Positions 37,734 to 45,502 of a stretch of DNA of 64,000 nt are shown one piece after another; positions within the stretch are counted from its first letter, which is position 1; each line of letters begins with the position of its first letter. The position numbers and the translations under genes are program-made. The DNA comes from Gammaproteobacteria bacterium (GTDB lineage Bacteria; Pseudomonadota; Gammaproteobacteria; 21-64-14): contig JALUXX010000009.1 of the NCBI GenBank assembly GCA_027013145.1, positions 1 through 64,000 on the forward strand, read 5' to 3'. The notes under the pieces were generated by a model. The model was not told the DNA's origin and did no database searches. It worked only from the letters and a program-made list of their open reading frames with translations.

Positions 37734-38713
37734 CCCCCCCTGCCCCGACGGAGCGCGCGCGCCGGGCGGCCCGAATCGGAATCGCCCTGGGCAGCGGCTC
37801 GGCGCGGGGCTGGGCCCACATCGGGGTCCTCCAGGCGCTGCGCGCCGGCGGCGTGGACCCGCACGTGATCTGCGGCAGTTCCATCGGCGCGCTCGTGGGG
37901 GCCGCCTGCGCGGTCGGCGACCTGGACCCGCTCGGTGAGTGGGTGCAGTCCCTCACCCGCGGCGACGTGCTGCGCATGCTCGATCTGCGCCTGAGCGGGG
38001 GCGGGCTGATCCAGGGCGAACGGCTGATGCGCTTCTTCCGTTCGCGCGCCTACGACGTGCCGATCGAGAAGCTCCCGCGGTCCTATTCGGCGGTGGCCAC
38101 CGACCTCGCGACCGGGCGCGAGGTCTGGCTCGGCGAGGGATCGCTGCTCGAGGCGGTGCGCGCCTCCTTCGCCCTGCCGGGGCTGTTCACTCCGGTCCTG
38201 CGCGACGGGCGCTGGCTGGTGGACGGGGGGCTCGTCAATCCGGTGCCGGTGTCGGTGTGCCGGGCGCTCGGCGCCGAGGTGGTCATCGCCGTCAACCTCA
38301 ACGGCGACCTGGTCGGACGGCGCCTGCGCCCGGGACTCGGCGCGGACGGGGCGGGCGCATCGGGCAGCACCGAGGAGGCCGCCGAGGAGGCCATGGAGGA
38401 AAGCCTGCTGGCCCAGTTCGCCGCCCAGGTCACCAATACCCTGCGCGCCGGGGCCGCCGCGCTCATGGGCCCCCCGGGACCGGACGCGACGCCGGCCCCA
38501 GGCCTGTTCGAGGTCCTCTCGGGCGCGCTCAACATCATGCAGGACCGCATCACCCGCAGCCGCATGGCCGGCGACCCGCCCGATGTGGTCATCAGCCCAC
38601 GGCTCGGGCACATCGGTCTGATGGAGTTCGACCGCGCCCGCGAGGCGATCACCGCCGGCGCCCGCGCGACCGAGTACCTGATGCCCGCGATCCGCGAGCG
38701 CTGCCTGCGCTGA
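37730..38713 (+). CDS. patatin-like phospholipase family protein (RssA-like)
   Basis: IGIALGSGSARGWAHIGVLQALRAGGVDPHVICGSSIGALVGAA (GxSxG); DGRWLVDGGLVNPVPV (DGG). ATGA overlap with mtfA. Confidence 0.92.
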   Translation: MTPPAPTERARRAARIGIALGSGSARGWAHIGVLQALRAGGVDPHVICGSSIGALVGAACAVGDLDPLGEWVQSLTRGDVLRMLDLRLSGGGLIQGERLMRFFRSRAYDVPIEKLPRSYSAVATDLATGREVWLGEGSLLEAVRASFALPGLFTPVLRDGRWLVDGGLVNPVPVSVCRALGAEVVIAVNLNGDLVGRRLRPGLGADGAGASGSTEEAAEEAMEESLLAQFAAQVTNTLRAGAAALMGPPGPDATPAPGLFEVLSGALNIMQDRITRSRMAGDPPDVVISPRLGHIGLMEFDRAREAITAGARATEYLMPAIRERCLR

Positions 38714-38734
38714 ATACCGCGGCCCCGGTGCCCA

Positions 38735-38775
38735 CCGGAACCGGGGGAACCGGGGGAACCGGGGAAACCGGAGAG
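38735..38775. repeat. short tandem repeat (CCGGGGGAA)n
   Basis: CCGGAA CCGGGGGAA CCGGGGGAA CCGGGGAAA CCGGAGAGGA. Confidence 0.75.
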
Positions 38776-38862
38776 GAATCGCGGACGGCCGGCACGTTGG
38801 CCGCCCCGGCGCGCGCCGGCTATGCTTCGTCCCGAACCCCTTCCGTTGCGGAGTGCGCGCAG

Positions 38863-39372
38863 ATGCTCGACGTCGTCCTCGTCCGCCATGCGATCGCCGA
38901 AGAACCGGACGCCGCCGCACGCGCGGGCCGTTCCGAGGCGCAGCGCCGGCTGACCGCCGCCGGGCGGCGCAAGATGGAGGCGGCCGCGGCGGGCCTGCGT
39001 CGCGTCCTGCCGGAGGCCGGGCGGATCGCCTCGAGTCCGCTGGTCCGCGCCCGCGAGACCGCGGCCATCCTGGCACACGCCTATGAGTCGGCCGCGCCGA
39101 CGGAGACGGACCGGCTCGCGCCCGGCTTCGACCCGGCCGGGCTTCTCGACTGGCTGCACGGGCAAGGCGCGGATACGACCCCCGTGATCCTCGTCGGCCA
39201 CGAGCCGGACCTCGGCCGCTGGGTGGCGTGGTGCACCGGATGCGGTGCGGGCACCCCGGTCGTCTTCAAGAAGGGGACCGCCTGCCGGCTCGAAGTCGGC
39301 GCGCCGGGGGAGGGTCGGATCCGCTGGCTGCTCACGCCGCGGCAACTGCGCGCGCTGGGGGAAGGGGCGTGA
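38863..39372 (+). CDS. sixA: phosphohistidine phosphatase SixA-like
   Basis: VVLVRHAIAEEPDA ... IASSPLVRARETAAILA ... VILVGHEPDLGRWVAW. Confidence 0.88.
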   Translation: MLDVVLVRHAIAEEPDAAARAGRSEAQRRLTAAGRRKMEAAAAGLRRVLPEAGRIASSPLVRARETAAILAHAYESAAPTETDRLAPGFDPAGLLDWLHGQGADTTPVILVGHEPDLGRWVAWCTGCGAGTPVVFKKGTACRLEVGAPGEGRIRWLLTPRQLRALGEGA

Positions 39373-40379
39373 ACTCCGATCGCCTGCACGGCGACGCCGC
39401 CGCCGGTGCACGCGAGGTCGCCGCGGAGTTGCTCGACACCGCCGCGCAGGCGGCGCGGCGCCTGACCGCGGGGGAGCGCGACGCCGTGCACGACTTCCGC
39501 GTCGCCGTCCGCAGGCTGCACTCGTGGTTGCAGGCCTGGTCGCCGCCGCTGCATCCCGGGCGGCGCAATCTGCGGCGGATGCGGCGGCTCGCGCGGGCCA
39601 CCGACGCCGCGCGCGACGCCGAGGTCGCGTTGGATTGGATCGACCGGCAGCGCAAGGGCCTGGCGCCGGATGAGCGCGTCGGCGCCCGGCGCCTCGCGCG
39701 CCGGGTTGAGGCCCGCCGCACACGGGGATTGCGGCGCGCGCGCCGCCGCGTCGCGGACCGCTGGCCCCGCCTCGAGCGGCGGCTGCGCCGGCGCCTGGCC
39801 CGCTCGACGGAACCCGCGGGCGTGGAATTCGGGCACGCCGCCGGTACCCTGGTGCTCGCACAGGCGGAACGCCTGGAACGCGCGCTCGAGTCACTCCACG
39901 GGCCGCGCCGCGGGCGCCGCGAGCACCGTGCCCGACTGCGCGCCAAGCGCCTGCGCTATCTGCTCGAACCCCTCGGCGCGCAAACGCCCGCGATGCCGGT
40001 GGCCGCCGGGGTCGGGCGCGCGCTGGCGGACTTGAAGGCGCTGCAGGACCTGCTCGGCGAACTGCAGGACCTGCGCGTGCTCGCCGCGCGGCTGCGCGCC
40101 GCGGCGCGCCGCGCCGGCGGCGCCGGCGGGCGCGGACGAGTCGATGCGGCGCTGCACGGTGCCCCCGACGCGTATCCGGGCGCCGCAACCGACGCGGACT
40201 CCCTGCCCGGGCTGCTGGCGCTGGCGCGCACCGTCGGAGTGCGGCGCGCACGGTGCAGGGATGGGCTGCACAGGCGCTGCGCGGACGGCGGAGCGGTCGC
40301 GACGGCGCGGGGCGTCGGCGTCGCACTCGCACCCAAAGACGAGGAACCCGTACGGCGGGGGATCGCCCGCGCGCGGTAA
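39369..40379 (+). CDS. CHAD domain-containing protein
   Basis: DAVHDFRVAVRRLHSWLQAW ... RARLRAKRLRYLLEPLG ... LKALQDLLGELQDLRVLAARL; GTGA overlap with sixA. Confidence 0.88.
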   Translation: MNSDRLHGDAAAGAREVAAELLDTAAQAARRLTAGERDAVHDFRVAVRRLHSWLQAWSPPLHPGRRNLRRMRRLARATDAARDAEVALDWIDRQRKGLAPDERVGARRLARRVEARRTRGLRRARRRVADRWPRLERRLRRRLARSTEPAGVEFGHAAGTLVLAQAERLERALESLHGPRRGRREHRARLRAKRLRYLLEPLGAQTPAMPVAAGVGRALADLKALQDLLGELQDLRVLAARLRAAARRAGGAGGRGRVDAALHGAPDAYPGAATDADSLPGLLALARTVGVRRARCRDGLHRRCADGGAVATARGVGVALAPKDEEPVRRGIARAR

Positions 40380-40489
40380 CGGTGCGCGGCCGTCCGTGCA
40401 CGCCGGCGCACGGCGCTTGCCCATCGCCGCCGCAGCGCACAGAATGGGCCCCGGATCAGCGACCCGGTTCCGGCCTCCCCGCCTCCCCC

Positions 40490-41989
40490 ATGCCCAAGAC
40501 CACACCCGATACAGTGGCCGCAGTCGACCTGGGCTCGAACAGCTTCCACATGCTCGTCGCCCGCTCGCTCGACGGGCAGTTGAGCGTGCTCGACCGCCTG
40601 CACGACATGGTGCGCCTCGCCGGCGGCCTGGACGCCGAACGGCGCATCACGCCCGAGGCGTCCGCGCGTGCGCTCGCGTGTCTCGAGCGCTTCGGCCAGC
40701 GCCTGCGCCACATGCCCCCCGGCAGCGTGCGTGCGGTCGGGACCAATACGCTGCGCAGCGCGCGCAACGCGAAGGAATTCCTGGACGCGGCCGAGCGCGC
40801 CCTCGGCCACCCCATCGAGGTGATCTCCGGCGTCGAGGAGGCGCGCCTGATCTATGCCGGGGTCGCCCACGGGATCGCCGGCGACGGCCGCCGGCGCCTG
40901 GTGATGGACATCGGCGGCGGCAGCACCGAACTCATCGTCGGCGAGGGCGCCGAACCCTTGCACATGGAAAGCCTGTACATGGGCTGCGTGAGCATGAGCC
41001 ACGCCCACTTCCCCGACGGGGAGGTCACCCCGAAGCGCTGGCGCCGGGCGGTGCTGGCCGCGCGCGGGGAGCTGGAACCGCACGAGGAGCTGTTCCGGCG
41101 CCTCGGCTGGACCGACGCGATCGGTGCCTCGGGGACCCTGCGCGCCGTCTACCGCAGCGTCGTGGAATCGGGCTGGAGCGACGCCGGCATCACCCCCGCG
41201 GGGCTGCAGCGGCTGATCGAGGTCCTGCTCAAGGCCGGCAAGGTCGAGCGCCTCGACCTGCCCGGCGTGAGCGCGAGCCGTCTGCCGGTGTTCGCGGGTG
41301 GTGTCGCCGTGGTTGCGGCCGCCTTCGAGGCGCTGGGCATCGAGCGCATGCGCGTCTCGGACAGCGCCTTGCGCGAGGGGCTCCTCTACGACCTCCTCGG
41401 CCGCATCCACGAGCACGACGGGCTGCGCACGCGCACGGTCACCGGCCTGGCCGCGCGCTACAACGTCGACCGCGAACAGGCCGCGCGCGTGCGCGAGACC
41501 GCCCTGGAGCTGCTGGCGCGCGCCGCCGAACCCTGGTCGCTGGAGGAGGAATCGGCCGCGCGACTGCTCGGCTGGGCCGCGGAACTGCACGAGATCGGCC
41601 TTGCGATCGCCCACAGCGGCTATCACAAGCACGGCGCCTATATCCTGGCGAACGCCGACCTCGCCGGATTCTCGCGCCGCGACCAGGCGCTCCTGGCGAC
41701 GCTGGTGCGCGCCCACCGGCGTAAATTCCCCGTCGCAGAGATGGATCTGCTGCCCGCCGCCTGGATCGACGATGCGCGGCGCCTCGCGGTACTGCTGCGC
41801 GTGGCCGTCGTCCTGCACCGCGGCCGCAGCCCGGTCCCGCTCCCGCCGCTGCAGGTGATCGCCGCGCGCCGCTCGCTCGCCCTGGTCTTCCCCCCCGGGT
41901 GGCTCGACCAGCACCCGCTCACGCAGGCGGACCTGGAGCAGGAGGCGGCCTACCTCGCCGAAGTCGGCTTCGAGCTCAGGTTCTCGTGA
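40490..41989 (+). CDS. ppx: exopolyphosphatase (Ppx/GppA family)
   Basis: VAAVDLGSNSFHMLVARSLDGQ ... LVMDIGGGSTELIVGEG ... HEIGLAIAHSGYHKHGAYILANADLAGFSRRDQALLATLVRAHRRK. Confidence 0.93.
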   Translation: MPKTTPDTVAAVDLGSNSFHMLVARSLDGQLSVLDRLHDMVRLAGGLDAERRITPEASARALACLERFGQRLRHMPPGSVRAVGTNTLRSARNAKEFLDAAERALGHPIEVISGVEEARLIYAGVAHGIAGDGRRRLVMDIGGGSTELIVGEGAEPLHMESLYMGCVSMSHAHFPDGEVTPKRWRRAVLAARGELEPHEELFRRLGWTDAIGASGTLRAVYRSVVESGWSDAGITPAGLQRLIEVLLKAGKVERLDLPGVSASRLPVFAGGVAVVAAAFEALGIERMRVSDSALREGLLYDLLGRIHEHDGLRTRTVTGLAARYNVDREQAARVRETALELLARAAEPWSLEEESAARLLGWAAELHEIGLAIAHSGYHKHGAYILANADLAGFSRRDQALLATLVRAHRRKFPVAEMDLLPAAWIDDARRLAVLLRVAVVLHRGRSPVPLPPLQVIAARRSLALVFPPGWLDQHPLTQADLEQEAAYLAEVGFELRFS

Positions 41990-42011
41990 GCGCGGCCGGC
42001 GGCCGCGCCGA

Positions 42012-44102
42012 TCACACGGTGGCGGACGCCGCCAACAGCTCGAGCAGGCGCTGCTGCGCCGAGAACGGCGCCGTGCCCGCACGCGGTGTACGCCGCCGGT
42101 AGCTACCGTCGCTCTGCAGGATCCAGGCCTGGGTGTTGTCCCGCAGATAGAATTTCAGCTCGCGCACGACGCGTTCGCGCAACGGCCGGGACTCGATCGG
42201 GAAACACAGCTCGACGCGGCGGAAGAAGTTGCGCTCCATCCAGTCGGCGCTGGCGCAGAAGACCTCGTAATCCCCGCCGTTGAGGAAGTAATAAACCCGG
42301 GTGTGCTCGAGGAAGCGCCCGACGATCGAGCGCACCCGGATCCGCTCCGACACGCCGGGCACCCCGGGCCGTAAGCAGCAGATCCCGCGTACGATCAGGT
42401 CCACCCGCACCCCCGCCATCGATGCGCGATACAGGGCCTGGATCACCTGCGGCTCGACGAGCGCGTTGATCTTGAGAATGATGCGCGCCTCGCGCCCCTC
42501 GGCCGCGTGCCGCGCCTCGCGCTCGATACGCTCGAGCATCGCCGCGTGCAGGGAGAAGGGCGAGGCCAGTATTTTGCGGATCCGGGGGGCCCGGCCAACG
42601 CTGGTGAGCTGCAGGAAGATGCGGTGCACGTCGTCGCCGATCACCGGATCCGCGGTGAACAGCCCGTAATCGGTATACGTGCGCGCCGTGCGCGGGTGGT
42701 AGTTGCCCGTCCCGAGGTGCGTATAGCGGCGCAGGCTGCGCCCCTCGCGGCGCACGATGAGCATCACCTTGGCGTGAGTCTTGTAGCCCACGACGCCGTA
42801 GACGACATGCGCCCCCGCCTCCTGCAGCCGGGCGGCCAGCTCGATGTTGGCCGCCTCGTCGAAGCGCGCCCGCAACTCGATGACGACCGTGACCTCCTTG
42901 CCCGCCTGGGCGGCGCTGACCAGGGCGTCGACGATAGTCGAGTCGGGGCCGGTGCGATAGAGGGTCTGCTTGATCGCCAGCACGCCGGGATCGGCCGCCG
43001 CGCGCCGCAGCAGGTCGACCACCGGGACGAAGGACTCGAAGGGGTGGTGCAGCAGGACATCGCCCTTGCGCAGAACCTCGAATGGATCCGGCGCCGACAC
43101 CAGACGCGCCGGCAGGCCGGCGGTGAACGCGGGGTATTTCAGATCCGGGCGGTCGACCAGGTCGCACACCGCCGCGAGCCGGTTGAGGTTCACCGGACCG
43201 TTCACCTGATAGAGATCGTCGCGCCCGAGTTGGAACTTGTTCAGGAGGTAATCCACCATTTCCTCCGGACAATCGTGCGCGACCTCGAGCCGCACGGCGG
43301 CGCCGTAGCGCCGCGAGGCGAGTTCCCCCTCGACCGCGCGCAGCAAATCGTCGATCTCCTCCTCGTCGACGAACAGGTCGCTGTTGCGCGTGACGCGGAA
43401 CTGGTAGCAGCCCGTCACCTGCATGCCGGGGAACTGCTGGTCGATGAAGGCATGGATCACGGAGGAGAGAAAGACGAAGTCGTAGGGCCCGCTGCCGCTC
43501 TCCTCCGCCGGGAGCTGAATGATGCGCGGCAGCGCCCGCGGCGCCTGCACCACCGCGACCTCGGCGCTGCGACCGAAGGCGTCCTTCCCCTCCAGGGAGA
43601 CGATGAAGTTCAGGCTCTTGTTGAGGATCCGCGGAAAGGGGTGCGCCGGATCGAGACCGAGCGGGGAGAGCACCGGGAGCAGGCTCTCCTCGAAGTACTT
43701 CCGCACCCAGGTCTCCTGCTCGGGGGTCCACTCGGTGCGGCGGATGAAGCGGATCTCCTGCGCGGCCAGCAGCGGGATCAGTTCATCGTTGAGCACCCGG
43801 TACTGCTCATCCACCAGCTCGTGGGCCTGGATGCTGACCGCCGTGAGCACCTCCTGCGCCGTGCGGTTGTCGGGACCGGACGGACCGAGGCCCAACTCGA
43901 CGCGCTGCTTGAGACCCGCCACGCGGATCTCGAAGAATTCATCGAGATTGGTGCTGGCGATGCACAGGAAGCTCAGGCGCTCGAGAAGCGGGGTGGCCTC
44001 GTCGCGGGCCTGCGCCAGGACCCGCCGGTTGAACTCCAGGAGGCTGAGTTCGCGATTGAAATACAGGTCGGGTTGCTTGAGGTCGACGATGTCCATGCGC
44101 AC
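42012..44102 (-). CDS. ppk1: polyphosphate kinase 1
   Basis: LYFNRELSLLEFNRRVLAQARDEATPLLERLSFLCIASTNLDEFFEIRVAGLK ... HPFESFVPVVDLLRRAAADPGVLAIKQTLYRTGPDSTIVDALVSAAQAGKEVTVVIELRARFDEAANIELA. Confidence 0.95.
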   Translation of the reverse strand: MRMDIVDLKQPDLYFNRELSLLEFNRRVLAQARDEATPLLERLSFLCIASTNLDEFFEIRVAGLKQRVELGLGPSGPDNRTAQEVLTAVSIQAHELVDEQYRVLNDELIPLLAAQEIRFIRRTEWTPEQETWVRKYFEESLLPVLSPLGLDPAHPFPRILNKSLNFIVSLEGKDAFGRSAEVAVVQAPRALPRIIQLPAEESGSGPYDFVFLSSVIHAFIDQQFPGMQVTGCYQFRVTRNSDLFVDEEEIDDLLRAVEGELASRRYGAAVRLEVAHDCPEEMVDYLLNKFQLGRDDLYQVNGPVNLNRLAAVCDLVDRPDLKYPAFTAGLPARLVSAPDPFEVLRKGDVLLHHPFESFVPVVDLLRRAAADPGVLAIKQTLYRTGPDSTIVDALVSAAQAGKEVTVVIELRARFDEAANIELAARLQEAGAHVVYGVVGYKTHAKVMLIVRREGRSLRRYTHLGTGNYHPRTARTYTDYGLFTADPVIGDDVHRIFLQLTSVGRAPRIRKILASPFSLHAAMLERIEREARHAAEGREARIILKINALVEPQVIQALYRASMAGVRVDLIVRGICCLRPGVPGVSERIRVRSIVGRFLEHTRVYYFLNGGDYEVFCASADWMERNFFRRVELCFPIESRPLRERVVRELKFYLRDNTQAWILQSDGSYRRRTPRAGTAPFSAQQRLLELLAASATV

Positions 44103-44229
44103 GAGCGGCCGGGAAACGAGAGGGCAGCATAACCGCTTTTTGCGCCCGGTTCATGCACGCTTCGCCTCCGCCCGCGCGCGGACGCCCGCGCCGGACGGTC
44201 CCCGGTGCGGGCGCGCGAACCGCCCCGGG

Positions 44230-44475
44230 TCAGCGGACCCGGAGGCGGACCCGGGCGCGGAAGGGGAAGGCGACGATCCCCTGACCGCGGCGGTACTCGC
44301 GCAGGTAGAGCTTGGCGGCACGGAAGCCCTCGCGGAAGGACAGCCGCAGGTGCTCGCTGCGGGTGATCTGTCCGCCGCGCAGGGCGTGGCGGAACCCGGC
44401 CCGGTAGCGCTCCCCGCGCAGATGCGGGGCGATCCTCAGGCCGACTTCCTCCGGCGTCGGATAGTGAACGCTCAT
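44230..44475 (-). CDS. hypothetical protein (81 aa)
   Basis: MSVHYPTPEEVGLRIAPHLRGERYRAGFRHALRGGQITRSEHLRLSFREGFRAAKLYLREYRRGQGIVAFPFRARVRLRVR. Confidence 0.5.
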   Translation of the reverse strand: MSVHYPTPEEVGLRIAPHLRGERYRAGFRHALRGGQITRSEHLRLSFREGFRAAKLYLREYRRGQGIVAFPFRARVRLRVR

Positions 44476-44706
44476 GACTGCGACCTCCCGGGGCGGCGGC
44501 ACGGCACCGCCCCCTACCGGGTGTCGGCAGCGCGCGTGCCATCCTTGATTCAGCGTAGCCGGTCCCGGCGGCGACCGATCGGGGCCGCCGCCCGGGGCGC
44601 GACCCGTCGCGCCCTTGGATCGCCGCAGCCGTTGTGGGACCATACCGCGGTCCGGCGCCCGCAGGGTTCCGCCGTACCCACCTCCGCAACCACCAGAGGG
44701 AACAGG

Positions 44707-45417
44707 ATGAACAAGCGATTACTGCTGGCCGCCGTGGCCTGTACGCTGCCGCTCGCCGCGGCGGCGAAGTCCCCCGCCCGCCTCGAGACGCAGCAGGCGC
44801 GGTTGGGCTACGCCATCGGCTATCAGATCGGCCACAATCTCAAGGAACAGGGCGTGACCCGGATCGACGCCGACGCGCTGGCCCAGGCCGTACGCGACGT
44901 CATGACCGGGGCCAAACCGCGCCTGAGCCCGGAGCAGATGCAGACCGCCGTGCTGAAGTTCCAGCAGTCGGCGCTCCGGGAGCGCGCCGCCCAGGCCAAG
45001 ACGAATCTGAAGGCCGGCGAGGCGTTTCGCGCGGCGTTCAAGAAGAAGAAAGGAGTTGTCGAACTGCCGGACGGACTCCAGTACCGGGTGCTGCGCGCCG
45101 GCAAGGGTCCCAAGCCCAAGGCCGAGGACACGGTGGTCGTGAACTACCGCGGCACGCTGACGAACGGCACCGTGTTCGACAGCTCCTACAAACGCGGCAA
45201 GCCCGCCGAGATCCCGGTCGGACGCGTGATCCCCGGCTGGAAGGAGGCGCTGCAGCGGATGCCCGTGGGCTCGAAGTGGGAAGTCGTGATCCCGCCGAAG
45301 CTCGCCTACGGCGCCAAGGGCGCCGGCGGCGTGATCGGGCCGGATCAGACGCTGGTGTTCACGATCGATCTGCTGTCGATCAAGAAGGCGGACGCCGGCA
45401 AGCCGACCGCAGATTGA
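44707..45417 (+). CDS. FKBP-type peptidyl-prolyl cis-trans isomerase (Mip/FkpA-like)
   Basis: Signal peptide; GLQYRVLRAGKGPKPKAEDTVVVNYRGTLTNGTVFDSSYKRGKPAEIPVGRVIPGWKEALQRMPVGSKWEVVIPPKLAYGAKGAGG. Confidence 0.95.
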   Translation: MNKRLLLAAVACTLPLAAAAKSPARLETQQARLGYAIGYQIGHNLKEQGVTRIDADALAQAVRDVMTGAKPRLSPEQMQTAVLKFQQSALRERAAQAKTNLKAGEAFRAAFKKKKGVVELPDGLQYRVLRAGKGPKPKAEDTVVVNYRGTLTNGTVFDSSYKRGKPAEIPVGRVIPGWKEALQRMPVGSKWEVVIPPKLAYGAKGAGGVIGPDQTLVFTIDLLSIKKADAGKPTAD

Positions 45418-45424
45418 GGTGATA

Positions 45425-45456
45425 TCCGCGGGCGGGCGGAGGCGCCCGCCCGCGGA
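45425..45456. terminator. hairpin after FKBP gene, putative terminator
   Basis: TCCGCGGGCGGGCG-GAGG-CGCCCGCCCGCGGA, 14-bp perfect stem. Confidence 0.6.
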
Positions 45457-45502
45457 CGATCTGAGCGTCAAACCCCCGGGCCTCCTGCCGCTATGACCTT
45501 GG

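Noticed and set aside
38735-38775. CCGGGGGAA tandem repeat as iteron or regulatory array
   Set aside because: Only about four imperfect units in a short intergenic gap between rssA-like and sixA genes; no replication or partition genes nearby.
42507-44132. 541-aa plus-strand ORF opposite ppk1
   Set aside because: Antisense to a convincing ppk1; no domain signal.
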